Below are positions 47,645 through 57,586 of a DNA stretch of 64,000 nucleotides, piece by piece. Made by a program: the position numbers and the translations under genes. Each line of letters begins with the position of its first letter. The first letter of the stretch is position 1. The DNA lies in NCBI GenBank assembly GCA_021769965.1, contig JAETRU010000007.1, positions 41,871 to 105,870 on the forward strand, written 5' to 3'. Under the pieces are notes generated by a model that worked only from the letters and a program-made list of their open reading frames with translations, was not told the origin of the DNA and did not search any database. The DNA is from Eubacterium sp. GTDB taxonomy: Bacteria > Bacillota > Clostridia > Peptostreptococcales > Anaerovoracaceae.

Positions 47645-50600
47645 TTAAAACAGTGAAAGCTGATCTGTCTCCGGCAGACCTTCAAAGACGCCGTGAGCCC
47701 GCAGAGCCTCAGCCGCAGTTTTGTTCAGCTTCGACCGGGTGACAGCCTCTTCGATCGTATCGAACGGCTTCTCATCATAAGCATCGGCAAAGGCCTTCGC
47801 AGCGGTATCTCCCACGCCTTCCAGCGCTACGAAAGGCAGCAGCACCCTGCCGTCATCTGTCCAGAACTTCAGAGCCTTGGACTTGCCCAGCCTTGCCGGC
47901 GCAAACTCATAGCCGCGGGAATACATCTCGTAAGCCACCTCAAGAACCAGCACGTCACCCTGCTCCTTTGCTGTGGCGTTATTGCCCATGGCGTTGATCT
48001 CATCGATCCTGTCAAGGCACGCCTGCGGCCCCCGCAGGATCGTATCCGCGTCAAAGTTTGAGACCACACTGGTAAAGTGGGTCGCATAGAACTCTACAGG
48101 ATAATATACCTTGTACCAGGCCATACGGAAGGACATCATGACATAGGCCACAGCATGGGCCCGCGGGAACATGTACTGGATCTTGATACAGGAATCGATG
48201 TACCAGTCCGGCACGCCGTGCTCCTTCATGACAGCCAGCTGTTCTTCCTTCAGCGGACGGTTCTTACGGACGTCCTCCATGATCTGGAACGAGGTCTTGT
48301 TCTCGATCCCCTTCAGAATCAGATAGTTCATGATGTCGTCACGGGTAGAGATGACCTCTCTCATGGTCGCCGTTCCGCTTCTGATATAGTCCTGCGCATT
48401 GTTGAGCCATACGTCAGTACCATGGGAAAATCCGGAAATACGCACCAGATCCGCGAACTTGTCCGGCTTGGTATCATCCAGCATCTGCCGCACGAACCCC
48501 GTGCCGAATTCCGGAATCGCGTACGATCCGTGTGTATATTTATAGTCCGGATTCTTGATATCAAGAGCCTCGATACCGTTGAAAATAGACAGAACCTTTC
48601 GGTCAGTCAGGTCAGCCTTCATCGGATCGATGCCTGTCATATCCTGCAGCTGACGGATCATGGACGGGATATTGTGTCCCAGAATATCCAGCTTCAGCAG
48701 ATTCTCATCGATCTTATGATAATCAAAATGGGTCGTGATAATGTCGCTCTTCACATCGTTTGCCGGATGCTGCACCGGACAGAACTCATAGATCTCATGG
48801 TCGTCCGGCACGATGATAATGCCGCCGGGATGCTGTCCTGTCGTCCGTTTGACGCCGGTACATCCCTGCGTCAGGCGGTCCGCTTCAAATTTATTGACCG
48901 GCCGGTGAAACTCATCCGCGAACTTCATCACATAGCCGTAAGCGGTCTTGTCAGCTACAGTGCCTACAGTACCCGCTTTGAACACATTTTTCTCTCCGAA
49001 GATCTCTCCTACGTACTTGTGGGCCGTAGCCTGATATTCTCCGGCAAAGTTCAGGTCGATATCCGGCTCCTTATCTCCGTTAAATCCAAGGAAAGTCGCA
49101 AACGGAATCGTATACCCGTCCCGGTGCATCGGCGTGCCGCACTCCGGGCAGTCCATCTCCGGCATATCGATACCGCAGTCGTAGAGCTGCTTGTCACCCC
49201 AGATCAGTTTTTTGCAGTTCGGACAGATATAGTGGGGATCCAGCGGATTTACCTCCGTGATTCCCGCCATGGTGGCTGCAAAGGATGAACCTACAGAACC
49301 CCGGGAACCGACCAGATAGCCGTCCTCCATGGATTTGTGCACCAGCATCTGCGCCGAGACGTACATGACGGCATAGCCGTTTCCGATGATGGAATTCAGC
49401 TCCGTCTCAAGACGCTGTCCTATTTCCGGCGGCAATGGATCGCCATAGATACTATAGGCTTTTTCCATGCAGGTTTCCCGCAGAGTCTCTTCCGCCCCTT
49501 CGATCTTCGGCGGGAACTTGCCCTTCGGCACCGGCAGAATGCCGTCGTCGATCATGTCCGCGATCTTATTGGTATTCTCAATGACCACCCGGTATGCCGT
49601 CTCTTCTCCCAGATAAGCGAATTCCTCCATCATTTCATCGGTGGTCCGCATGTACAGGCCCTGGCCGTTTTCCGCGTCCTTAAAGCCCATGCCAGCCATC
49701 AAAATGTTTCTGTAGATGGCTGATTCCGGCTCGTCATAATGCGCGTCTGTCGTGGCTACTACCGGCTTGCCGAGCTTGTCCGCCAGCGCCACGATGCGCC
49801 GGTTGTGCTCCCGAAGTTCCTCCTGACCGCTGACCATTCCCTGATCGATCATGAACTGATTGTTGATCAGAGGCTGGATCTCCAGATAATCATAGAAGGA
49901 TGCGATCTCTTCGATCTCCTCTTCGCTCTTGCCTCCAGCAATGGCCCGGTACACTTCCCCTGCTTCGCAGGCCGAGCCGATGATCAGGCCCTCTCTGTGA
50001 GAAGCGATGACAGATTTCGGCAGCCTCGGCCGCTTGTAGAAGTATTCCAGGTGGGAATAGGACACCAGCTTGTAGATGTTCTTCAGTCCTTCCTGTGTCC
50101 GCGCCAGCAGAATGATGTGGTTGGTCGGCTTCTTCTTGAAGTCTATACTGCAGTCCTCATTCCAGCAGTCCCGGTCATCAAAGACATAGCCCTCCATGCC
50201 GTAGATGATCTTGATATTGATGGGATTTTCCTTGTCTCCTGCCAGCTTTTTGGCAGTCTTTGCCGCGTCAGGAAAGCTCTGTACCACGCCGTGATCCGTA
50301 ACAGCCACAGCGGGCTGTCCCCAATAAGCCGCCGTCTTCACAAGATTTGACACCTCGTTGAGTCCGTCCATGGCGCTCATCTTCGTATGGGCGTGAAGTT
50401 CCACACGCTTACCGCCCTGATAGGTGTCCTGACGCCTTTTGATCTTCCCTTTGTTGATGTCGCGCAGCATGACCACCAGACAGTTGTCATAGCGGTCCCA
50501 CTCTGTCTCACCGCGGACCTTGATATAGTCACCGTTTTTCAGCAGGCTGTCGATCTCCTCCCATTTGTTGTTGGAACAAAAGGCTTTCAGGCACACGGAA

Positions 50601-51478
50601 GTCTTCTTGTCTGTGATCAGCAGCGTGACCAGCTTCTTTTCATTTTTGATAGGCCGCGAATCTTTTTTGAACAGGATGCCCTCACAGATAACCACGCCGG
50701 AATCTGCCTGCAGGCTGGACAGCGCCACGGATTCTCCCATGATGTCCTTGCCCATGATACGGTTTCCCTCAGCGGGAGTTTCCTTTTCCCTTCTCCGAAA
50801 TCCGCCTTTCTGACCGCTGTTACCGCCAAAGCCGCTTCCGCCGAAACCGCCGCCTCCATCAGAGGCAGATCTGGCAGGCGCCTGCTTCTTCACAGCTGCG
50901 GCTTTTTTCATCTCCTCGGCGAGTGACGCTTTGATGTCCGCCTCCTCAGAAGACCGCCAGTCCTCCGCGGCAGCCGTATAGCCTTCCTCGTCATTTCGGA
51001 AAACGACTCTGGTATGTATGTCAAAGTGCTCTGCCAGCAGAGCCGAAAACTGATGAGCCACCTTCTCGTTGAGCTGCTCCGTCGCCAGCTTTCCCAGAGC
51101 CAGGATCTCCAGCGTCTCCCCGTCAAAGCGATACTTTTCAGTCTGTATGCTCTTCGTAATAGCGGCATATTTTCCGTTGATGATGTGGATCATATGGGGA
51201 ATGAACAAAGCCACGATCTGCTGCCGGGGCAGAACCACATCTTCATAAACACACTGAAAATCCACATCCTTCAGCTCCGGAAAGTGATGCAGCAGGATCC
51301 CTCTGATCTTTTCCAGATCCAGATGAGGCACCACAAAATTAAGCCGGAGTCTGATATGCAGCACTCCGGACTCTTTTCCTATGACCGCCTCTTCAGCTTC
51401 CAGCCTCAGCTGCTCCCGCGGATAATCAACGGTTTCCCAGCTGATGTTTTTATCGAATAATTCTCTCATTCTCTTCAA
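47645..51478 (-). CDS. polC: DNA polymerase III alpha subunit PolC, lacking the exonuclease domain
   Basis: The replicative polymerase of low-GC Gram-positives, here 1277 residues. The N-terminal region (1-180) and a Gly-rich linker (about 208-228) are followed by an OB fold (255-345). The PHP domain begins HAHTKMSAMDG (362-372), with TDHG (395-398), IIYGMEGY (424-431) and ATTDAHY (575-581). Catalytic aspartates lie in PDIDLNF (805-811). A zinc-finger has Cys752/755 and Cys777/780, and the gene ends with QLSLF, a clamp-binding tail. B. subtilis PolC is about 1437 residues because a DnaQ-type exonuclease is inserted in the PHP domain. Here residues 431-460 run straight from EGYVFDDRD to HIILLART, and no DxETTG motif occurs anywhere. 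The frame is intact. Confidence 0.95.
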   Translation of the reverse strand: MKRMRELFDKNISWETVDYPREQLRLEAEEAVIGKESGVLHIRLRLNFVVPHLDLEKIRGILLHHFPELKDVDFQCVYEDVVLPRQQIVALFIPHMIHIINGKYAAITKSIQTEKYRFDGETLEILALGKLATEQLNEKVAHQFSALLAEHFDIHTRVVFRNDEEGYTAAAEDWRSSEEADIKASLAEEMKKAAAVKKQAPARSASDGGGGFGGSGFGGNSGQKGGFRRREKETPAEGNRIMGKDIMGESVALSSLQADSGVVICEGILFKKDSRPIKNEKKLVTLLITDKKTSVCLKAFCSNNKWEEIDSLLKNGDYIKVRGETEWDRYDNCLVVMLRDINKGKIKRRQDTYQGGKRVELHAHTKMSAMDGLNEVSNLVKTAAYWGQPAVAVTDHGVVQSFPDAAKTAKKLAGDKENPINIKIIYGMEGYVFDDRDCWNEDCSIDFKKKPTNHIILLARTQEGLKNIYKLVSYSHLEYFYKRPRLPKSVIASHREGLIIGSACEAGEVYRAIAGGKSEEEIEEIASFYDYLEIQPLINNQFMIDQGMVSGQEELREHNRRIVALADKLGKPVVATTDAHYDEPESAIYRNILMAGMGFKDAENGQGLYMRTTDEMMEEFAYLGEETAYRVVIENTNKIADMIDDGILPVPKGKFPPKIEGAEETLRETCMEKAYSIYGDPLPPEIGQRLETELNSIIGNGYAVMYVSAQMLVHKSMEDGYLVGSRGSVGSSFAATMAGITEVNPLDPHYICPNCKKLIWGDKQLYDCGIDMPEMDCPECGTPMHRDGYTIPFATFLGFNGDKEPDIDLNFAGEYQATAHKYVGEIFGEKNVFKAGTVGTVADKTAYGYVMKFADEFHRPVNKFEADRLTQGCTGVKRTTGQHPGGIIIVPDDHEIYEFCPVQHPANDVKSDIITTHFDYHKIDENLLKLDILGHNIPSMIRQLQDMTGIDPMKADLTDRKVLSIFNGIEALDIKNPDYKYTHGSYAIPEFGTGFVRQMLDDTKPDKFADLVRISGFSHGTDVWLNNAQDYIRSGTATMREVISTRDDIMNYLILKGIENKTSFQIMEDVRKNRPLKEEQLAVMKEHGVPDWYIDSCIKIQYMFPRAHAVAYVMMSFRMAWYKVYYPVEFYATHFTSVVSNFDADTILRGPQACLDRIDEINAMGNNATAKEQGDVLVLEVAYEMYSRGYEFAPARLGKSKALKFWTDDGRVLLPFVALEGVGDTAAKAFADAYDEKPFDTIEEAVTRSKLNKTAAEALRAHGVFEGLPETDQLSLF

Positions 51479-52508
51479 TCACCTTCACTAAACAGTCCAC
51501 GAGTTCTTCCTCCGGTACAGTCATCAAAAGCTGGCCCTTCGCGAAGATCACGCCTTTGCCCTGACCGCCGGCGATGCCGTAATCAGCCTCTCTGGCCTCT
51601 CCCGGTCCGTTGACAGCGCAGCCCATAACGGCTACCGTCAGACCGGGCCGTATATCAGCCGCACAAAGCCGCCGCTCCGCTTCCTCCGCCAGACGCTGCA
51701 GGTCCACCTTTGTTCTTCCGCAGGTAGGGCATGACACCAGATTGATCTTCGGCTGACGCAGTCCCATGGCTTCCAGGATCTCAATGCCGTAGCGGACCTC
51801 TTCTGCCGGGTCTGCCGTCAGAGAGACCCGCAGAGTATCGCCGATGCCCTCCATCAGCAGCGCTCCGATACCGATGGCGGACTTCACTTTGCCCCGCTTC
51901 ACGGTTCCTGCCTCAGTGATGCCGATATGGATCGGGTGACTGGTCTTTTCCGCTACGATTCTGTGTGCCCGATAATTCATGCGCACGTCAGAGGCCTTCA
52001 GAGATACCGCCAGATCGTCAAAGCCCATGTCTTCAATGAGAGCGAGGCTTCTAAGGGCGCTTTCTGCCAGTCCCTCCGCTGTAACACCGCCGCATTTTTC
52101 CAGAATGTCCTTTTCCAGAGAACCGGAGTTGACGCCGACACGGATGGGAATGCCGCGGTCCTTTGCCGCTTTCACCACCTGACGGACCTTTTCGCGGCTG
52201 CCGATGTTGCCCGGATTGATGCGGATCTTATCCGCTCCGTTTTCAATGGCAGCCAAAGCCAGCCGGTAGTCAAAGTGAATATCAGCCACCAGAGGCATCT
52301 GCGTCCGGCGCCGCACGCGTCCCAGGGTTTCCGCCGCCTCCATATCAGGGATAGCGATACGCACGATATCACAGCCCGCGTCCTGCAGAGTCCCGATCTG
52401 CCGCAAAAGGGCCTCCTCGTCTCTGGAGTCCACATTGGTCATGGACTGGACAGAGACGGGCGCGCCTCCTCCGATCGCTACACTTCCACAATGTATCTGT
52501 TTTCTCAT
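51450..52508 (-). CDS. ispG: 4-hydroxy-3-methylbut-2-enyl diphosphate synthase (IspG/GcpE)
   Basis: A 352-residue iron-sulfur enzyme of the MEP isoprenoid pathway converting MEcPP to HMBPP. The TIM-barrel half begins IHCGSVAIGGGAPVSVQSMTNVDSRD and includes ADIHFDYRLAL and KIRINPGNIGS. The C-terminal [4Fe-4S] site has LVSCPTCGRT and MGCAVNGPGEA, so the three cysteines and the glutamate are present. It overlaps polC by 29 bp and rseP by four. dxr lies in the same cluster. Confidence 0.96.
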   Translation of the reverse strand: MRKQIHCGSVAIGGGAPVSVQSMTNVDSRDEEALLRQIGTLQDAGCDIVRIAIPDMEAAETLGRVRRRTQMPLVADIHFDYRLALAAIENGADKIRINPGNIGSREKVRQVVKAAKDRGIPIRVGVNSGSLEKDILEKCGGVTAEGLAESALRSLALIEDMGFDDLAVSLKASDVRMNYRAHRIVAEKTSHPIHIGITEAGTVKRGKVKSAIGIGALLMEGIGDTLRVSLTADPAEEVRYGIEILEAMGLRQPKINLVSCPTCGRTKVDLQRLAEEAERRLCAADIRPGLTVAVMGCAVNGPGEAREADYGIAGGQGKGVIFAKGQLLMTVPEEELVDCLVKVIEENERIIR

Positions 52509-53500
52509 GTAAATAACCTCGTAATATCATTCCAGGTAACAAAGACCATAAGCACCAGAAGCAGCACCATGCCGATGCTGTGGATCCGTCCTTCCAGCTC
52601 ATCTGATATCATCCTGCCGGTCAGCTTTCTGATGATGACGAACAGGATCCTGCCGCCGTCAAGCGCCGGCAGTGGCAGCAGATTGATAATAGCCAGGTTC
52701 AGACTCATCAGCGCCAGAAGATTGACGAAATAACTGATGCCGTATTTAGAAGTCTCTCCCGCCATGGTCACGATACCCACAGGGCCGGATATCTCGTCGG
52801 TGGACACCTGGCCTGTAACCAGCATTTTCAGAGAGTCAAACATCAGCACCGTCATATTTCCGGTCAGCTTCAGGCCGCTTTTCACCGCCGTCAGCGGATC
52901 ATGGGTCACCTGAGGCAGAATGCCGATGACATATCGTCCCTCTTCATTTTTTTCCGGCACGGCGTCAAAGGTCAAAGTCTCTCCGTCCCGCTCTATCTCA
53001 ATGGTCCGGCTGCCGCTTCCCTCGCCCATGGCCTGCGTCACGTCGTTCCAGCTTTCGATCTTCTTTCCGTCGATGGAAAGAAGCCGGTCGCCTTTCTGAA
53101 GCCCGGCCGTGAAAGCCGGACTGTCCGGCTGAATCTCATCCAGCGTCGTGGTCACGCTGCCGACAGCTCCTATGAAGATGGACAGAGCCAGAATCGCGAT
53201 CAGCACGTTCATGGCTGAGCCTGCGAACAGCACTGTCAGTTTCGCCCATACAGGCTTGCTGTTAAAGGAACCCGCATTTCCGGTATCCTCATTTTCGCCT
53301 TCCATGGCGCAGTAACCGCCGATGGGGACCAGGCGGACAGAATACATCGTTTCTCCCCTCTGACGCTGAAACAGGGCGGGTCCCATCCCGAAAGCAAATT
53401 CATTGACCGTCACGCCGACGGACTTTGCCGCCACAAAATGACCCAGCTCATGTGGAAAGATCATCAGGGCAAACAATATAACTGCGTAAACTACTGTCAT
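52505..53500 (-). CDS. rseP: Site-2 intramembrane metalloprotease (RseP/RasP)
   Basis: A 331-residue membrane protease. The zinc motif HELGH (residues 17-21) lies in the first helix (IFPHELGHFVAAKSVGV). The second catalytic motif LPALDGGRILF is near residue 275. A PDZ domain spans about 110-190 (DSPAFTAGLQKGDRLLSIDGKKIESWNDV). Helix count and length are normal. In Firmicutes it clears anti-sigma factors and signal peptides. It lies between ispG and dxr with overlaps, as is usual in this cluster. Confidence 0.94.
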   Translation of the reverse strand: MTVVYAVILFALMIFPHELGHFVAAKSVGVTVNEFAFGMGPALFQRQRGETMYSVRLVPIGGYCAMEGENEDTGNAGSFNSKPVWAKLTVLFAGSAMNVLIAILALSIFIGAVGSVTTTLDEIQPDSPAFTAGLQKGDRLLSIDGKKIESWNDVTQAMGEGSGSRTIEIERDGETLTFDAVPEKNEEGRYVIGILPQVTHDPLTAVKSGLKLTGNMTVLMFDSLKMLVTGQVSTDEISGPVGIVTMAGETSKYGISYFVNLLALMSLNLAIINLLPLPALDGGRILFVIIRKLTGRMISDELEGRIHSIGMVLLLVLMVFVTWNDITRLFT

Positions 53501-54630
53501 TACAAAACCTCACTGCGTATTCGCCTGTCGATGTTCAGAACATCTTCAAGCGTTAAATTATATGTAGGGTTATGCGCGTCTAGTATTCTTTCCAGATTCT
53601 TCTCAATATCTATAAAACGTATCTTTCCCGCAAGGAACCGCTCCACCAGCACCTCGTTGGCGCTGTTAAGGACGACAGGATAGCTGCCGCCGGCTTCTGA
53701 AGCCTCATAAGCCAGCCGAATACAGCCGAAGACCTCTGTATCGGGTTCTTCAAAGGTCAGGCTCGCGCCCTCGCGGAAAAAGTCCAGACCTCTGTTTTCA
53801 GACGGAAGCCGCTCAGGATATCCCAGCGCAAGGCTGATCGGTATCCGCATATCCGGCAGACCCAGCTGCGCTATGACAGAAGTATCGGCAAACTCGACAG
53901 CAGAATGAACGATGCTCTGAGGATGGACCAGAATCTGTATATCTTTCAGAGCCACATCAAAGAGCCATCTGGCCTCGATGACCTCCAGGCCTTTATTCAT
54001 CATAGTAGCGGAATCAATGGTGATCTTCTTTCCCATAGACCATTTGGGGTGATGAAGAGCCTGCTCCAGCGTCACCTGAGAAAGCTGTTTTCGTGTATAT
54101 CCGCGAAACGGCCCGCCTGACGCAGTCAGCAGGATCCGTTTGATCTCTCTGTTCCGGTTTCCTTCCAGACACTGAAAAATGGCGCTGTGCTCACTGTCAA
54201 CAGGCAGCAGCCTGACGCCGTGCTTTCTGACGGCCTCCATGACCAGCGCTCCGCCGGCCACCAGAGTTTCCTTATTGGCAAGAGCAATATCCTTTTCTGC
54301 TTCTATGGCCCGATAGGTGGGGACCAGCCCCCGCATCCCCATCAGGGAGTTTAAAACCATGTCACATCCACAGGTAGCCGCAGCCACAAGGCCTTCCTCT
54401 CCGTACAGGACCTCCAGACCCGGATGCTCCTTTGACAGGGCATGCGCGTCTTCCTGCCGCTCTACAGCGACCAGCTCCGGCTGAAACCTTTTGATCTGCT
54501 CTGACAAAAGTCCTGTGTTTCTTCCGCAGGTCAGAGCCACGATGTCAAAACAGCCCTCGTGGGCTGCCGCAACGTCGAGGGCCTGCGTACCGATGGATCC
54601 GGTACTTCCTAAAATTGCCAGTTTTCTCAT
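53500..54630 (-). CDS. dxr: 1-deoxy-D-xylulose-5-phosphate reductoisomerase
   Basis: A 376-residue NADPH-dependent enzyme forming MEP, the committed step of the non-mevalonate pathway. The N-terminal nucleotide site is LAILGSTGSIGTQALDV. The metal/substrate region has LPVDSEHSAIFQCLEG and LTASGGPFRG, then HPKWSMGKKITIDSATMMNKGLEVIEA. The C-terminal domain has LNSANEVLVERFLAGKIRF. Overlaps at both ends indicate coupled translation. Confidence 0.96.
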   Translation of the reverse strand: MRKLAILGSTGSIGTQALDVAAAHEGCFDIVALTCGRNTGLLSEQIKRFQPELVAVERQEDAHALSKEHPGLEVLYGEEGLVAAATCGCDMVLNSLMGMRGLVPTYRAIEAEKDIALANKETLVAGGALVMEAVRKHGVRLLPVDSEHSAIFQCLEGNRNREIKRILLTASGGPFRGYTRKQLSQVTLEQALHHPKWSMGKKITIDSATMMNKGLEVIEARWLFDVALKDIQILVHPQSIVHSAVEFADTSVIAQLGLPDMRIPISLALGYPERLPSENRGLDFFREGASLTFEEPDTEVFGCIRLAYEASEAGGSYPVVLNSANEVLVERFLAGKIRFIDIEKNLERILDAHNPTYNLTLEDVLNIDRRIRSEVL

Positions 54631-55427
54631 ATCACAGCTCCGCTCTGCAGGACCAGCACGATATAGTAATAGACCACCGGAGCAGTGAACAGAACGCTGT
54701 CAAAACGATCCAGAACACCGCCGTGACCAGGTATCAGATTTCCATAGTCCTTGATCCCCATCTTCCGCTTCATGGCAGAAGCGGACAGGTCGCCGCACTG
54801 TGACAGTACCGCGCCGATCAGACCGATGATCATGCAGTGGACAAACAGCTGCGGTTCCACGAAATAACCGAAAAGGCCGCAGCAGATCACGCTGCCCAGA
54901 GTGCCGCCGACTGCGCCTTCGATGGTCTTCTTCGGACTCAGATTCGGGCACAGCTTGTGTCTGCCCAGAAAATATCCTGTAAAATAGGCGAAAATATCTG
55001 TACAGAAGGCAGAGAGAAGCACCAGCCAGATGAGAACCGAATATTCCTCTGTCTGGTCCACCATGACCACGTGGTAAGAAAAAAAGATCACATAGACGAT
55101 GGTGAGCATAGTAGCCATGGCATCTTCTATTTTTCTCTCATTGATCTTGAAAATATACAGAAAGCTGGCAATGATGCTGAAAGCAAGCCAGGCCATGATA
55201 TATTCATGATGCTGCGGCCACAGGCCGTTGATCAGATACAGTACGATCAGAGAACCATAGGCCACCTTCTCTGAAGGATGGATATCCATGGTGCGAAAAC
55301 CGTTCGCAAGTTCTCTGATTCCCATAAACCCAACAAAGATACACATGGCGGCCAGCCAGTAGCTGCCCAGATACACCAGCGCCAGCAACGGCACCATGCA
55401 AAGTCCGGAATTGATTCTTGTCTTCAT
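54627..55427 (-). CDS. cdsA: Phosphatidate cytidylyltransferase
   Basis: A 266-residue membrane enzyme making CDP-diacylglycerol from phosphatidate and CTP. About seven hydrophobic helices are visible. The C-terminal signature reads FTGYFLGRHKLCPNLSPKKTIEGAVGG ... GDLSASAMKRKMGIKDYGNLIPGHGGVLDRFDS, the CDP-DAG synthase pattern. It is located between uppS and dxr, the standard order. Confidence 0.95.
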   Translation of the reverse strand: MKTRINSGLCMVPLLALVYLGSYWLAAMCIFVGFMGIRELANGFRTMDIHPSEKVAYGSLIVLYLINGLWPQHHEYIMAWLAFSIIASFLYIFKINERKIEDAMATMLTIVYVIFFSYHVVMVDQTEEYSVLIWLVLLSAFCTDIFAYFTGYFLGRHKLCPNLSPKKTIEGAVGGTLGSVICCGLFGYFVEPQLFVHCMIIGLIGAVLSQCGDLSASAMKRKMGIKDYGNLIPGHGGVLDRFDSVLFTAPVVYYYIVLVLQSGAVI

Positions 55428-55430
55428 AGT

Positions 55431-56159
55431 TTACTTCCTTCCCCCGAAGCGGCGGTCCCGCTTCTGGTAATTTTCAATAAGCCGCTCGTATTCTTCCGGC
55501 GTGAAATCCGGCCAGAGACAGTCGGTAAACTCAAATTCGCTGTATGCGCTCTGCCACAGCATAAAGTTAGACAGCCTCTCTTCTCCGCTGGTCCTGATGA
55601 TCAGATCCGGATCCGGTATATTGCCGTTTTCAGCTCCTGTATACAGATATCGTGAAAACAGCGTTTCGTCCACCGGCGTATCGCCTGAGATGATTCCGGC
55701 GTCCTGATCTGCTCTGATCCTGTTGACAGCCCGGATGATCTCGGCGCGGCTGCCGTAGTTTAAAGCTATGTTAAACTGAAGCCCGGTATTGTTTTTCGTC
55801 GTCTCCAGTGATTTTTCAAGTCTTTCTACCGCGATGGCGGGCAATGGGGAATAGTCTCCTAAAATGCGCACCTTCACGTTATTTTCATGCAGTTCCGCAA
55901 GCTCGCTGTCCACATATTTGACCAGCAGCCTGAAAATACCCCCTACTTCCTCCTTGGAACGTTTCCAGTTCTCTGTCGAGAAGGCATAGACGGTCAGATA
56001 TTTGATGCCCAGCACGTCAGACCGCTTGACGATCTCCTTCATGGCCATCATGCCGGCATTGTGCCCTGCCATCTTAGGCAGGCCTCTCTTTGACGCCCAT
56101 CTGCCGTTGCCGTCCATGATGACCGCAACGTGGGCCGGTATTCGATTCTTATCGATCAT
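55431..56159 (-). CDS. uppS: Isoprenyl transferase (undecaprenyl diphosphate synthase)
   Basis: A 242-residue cis-prenyltransferase that makes the C55 lipid carrier for cell-wall synthesis. Motifs are HVAVIMDGNGRWASKRGLPKMAGHNAGM (catalytic Asp), YAFSTENWKR, and the C-terminal DLIIRTSGEERLSNFMLWQSAYSEFEF. ATG 56159 (MIDKNRIPAH) follows AAGAGGAAAACT. A longer upstream frame would add 19 Arg/Gln-rich residues and is rejected. Confidence 0.96.
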   Translation of the reverse strand: MIDKNRIPAHVAVIMDGNGRWASKRGLPKMAGHNAGMMAMKEIVKRSDVLGIKYLTVYAFSTENWKRSKEEVGGIFRLLVKYVDSELAELHENNVKVRILGDYSPLPAIAVERLEKSLETTKNNTGLQFNIALNYGSRAEIIRAVNRIRADQDAGIISGDTPVDETLFSRYLYTGAENGNIPDPDLIIRTSGEERLSNFMLWQSAYSEFEFTDCLWPDFTPEEYERLIENYQKRDRRFGGRK

Positions 56160-56188
56160 AGTTTTCCTCTTGTATGAAAGCGCAGGTT

Positions 56189-56227
56189 GGGGCTGCCTGC
56201 TGCACGTATGACGCACAGGGCAGCCCC
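56189..56227 (-). promoter_or_regulatory. Hairpin in the frr-uppS gap
   Basis: GGGGCTGCC (56189-56197) pairs with GGCAGCCCC (56219-56227) around a 21-nt loop. It is not followed by a T-tract. Placed 30 bp before uppS within the operon, it may be a processing or attenuation signal. Confidence 0.45.
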
Positions 56228-56278
56228 TCCTGCTAAATGGTATTGCAGCTGCCTCCGCAGGGCGCTGCTTTTTTTCGA

Positions 56279-56833
56279 TTATACTTCCAGAATTTCTTTA
56301 TCCTTTGCGGCAATGATCTCGTCGATATCCTTGACAGCCTTTTCAACCGTTTTCTGGACAGAGTCCAGTTCCTTCTTCAGGTCGTCCTCTGTCAGCTCGC
56401 CCTCTTTTTCCTGCTTCTTCAGCTGGTCATTGGCTTCTCTTCTCAGATTTCTGACGGCTACCTTAGCGTCCTCACCCATCTTCTTGGTCGTCTTGGTCAG
56501 TTCCTTTCTTCTCTCTTCTGTCAGCTGCGGGATCACCAGTCTGATGCATTTTCCGTCGTTGGACGGCGTAATGCCGATACCGGCAACGTTGATGGCCTTC
56601 TCGATGTTTCCGATGGACTTCGGATCGAACGGGGTGATCATCAGTGTCCTTGGATCAGGTACAGAAATATTGGAAAGGTTCTTCAAAGGCGTCGGGGTTC
56701 CGTAGTAATCTACCGTCACCTTGTCCAGCAGGGCCGGATTCGCTCTTCCTGCTCTGACAGTATTCAGATCCTCTTTCAGGACGGAAATGCTCTTGGCAAT
56801 TCTCTCTTCTAAGCTCTTGCGTGATTGACTCAT
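56279..56833 (-). CDS. frr: Ribosome recycling factor
   Basis: A 184-residue factor that, with EF-G, splits post-termination ribosomes. It has the canonical RAGRANPALLDKVTVDYYGTPTPLKNLSNISVPDPRTL, IRLVIPQLTEERRKELTK and a long helical C-terminus. It follows pyrH closely and has a normal length. Confidence 0.97.
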   Translation of the reverse strand: MSQSRKSLEERIAKSISVLKEDLNTVRAGRANPALLDKVTVDYYGTPTPLKNLSNISVPDPRTLMITPFDPKSIGNIEKAINVAGIGITPSNDGKCIRLVIPQLTEERRKELTKTTKKMGEDAKVAVRNLRREANDQLKKQEKEGELTEDDLKKELDSVQKTVEKAVKDIDEIIAAKDKEILEV

Positions 56834-56843
56834 GTTATTCCTC

Positions 56844-57548
56844 CTATTTGATTATCGTACCGATTTTTTCGCCATAAACCGCTCGAAGAACATTTCCCTC
56901 TTCGGAAATGCCAAAGACGTGAATGGCTATGTTATTATCTTTACAAAGGGTCGCAGCAGTCAGATCCATGACTTTCAAATTCTTTTCCAGAACTTCCATA
57001 TGGGTCAGTTCGTCAAACCTGACCGCATCAGGATTGGTCTGCGGGTCGTCTGAATAGACTGCGTCAACGTTCTTGGCAAGCAGAATCACATCTGCATCTA
57101 TTTCCACTGCTCTCAGGGCTGCGGCTGTATCTGTTGAGAAGAATGGATTGCCGGTACCAGCGCCGAATATGACCACATCACCGTGGGAAAGCTCGCTGAT
57201 GGCCTTGCGTCTGGCATAAGGCTCCGCGATCTCCCGCATCTCGATGGCCGTCTGCACCCGCGCCTTGACGCCTTCCGCAAGCAGCGCGTCCTGCAGGGCA
57301 AGAGAATTCATCACAGTTGCCAGCATGCCCATGTAATCCGCCGTCGCGCGGTCCATATCCTTGCTGGTCCTTCCCCGCCAGAAGTTGCCGCCTCCGACAA
57401 CGATGGCCACCTCTATGCCCAGGTCATGGATCTCCTTGACCTGTCTGGCGACCTTCTTAGTCATATCCTCGTTGATGCCGAATCTGTCGCTTCCGGCAAG
57501 CGCTTCTCCGCTGATCTTCAAAAGAACTCGTCTGTATTTTGGTTCCAT
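56844..57548 (-). CDS. pyrH: UMP kinase
   Basis: A 234-residue hexameric bacterial UMP kinase of the amino-acid-kinase fold. Sites include [35 protein letters not shown] and a [16 protein letters not shown] loop. GAGCAGAG precedes the ATG. Two potential -10 boxes (TATAAT at 57579-57584 and at 57671-57676) lie upstream with several inverted and direct repeats. The gene opens the long minus-strand cluster running to polC. Confidence 0.96.
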   Translation of the reverse strand: MEPKYRRVLLKISGEALAGSDRFGINEDMTKKVARQVKEIHDLGIEVAIVVGGGNFWRGRTSKDMDRATADYMGMLATVMNSLALQDALLAEGVKARVQTAIEMREIAEPYARRKAISELSHGDVVIFGAGTGNPFFSTDTAAALRAVEIDADVILLAKNVDAVYSDDPQTNPDAVRFDELTHMEVLEKNLKVMDLTAATLCKDNNIAIHVFGISEEGNVLRAVYGEKIGTIIK

Positions 57549-57586
57549 TCTCTGCTCCTTATGAACTTATTTTAAACTATTATACC

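Noticed and set aside
48077..49288. 403-codon plus-strand frame
   Set aside because: Antisense to the conserved polymerase core of PolC.
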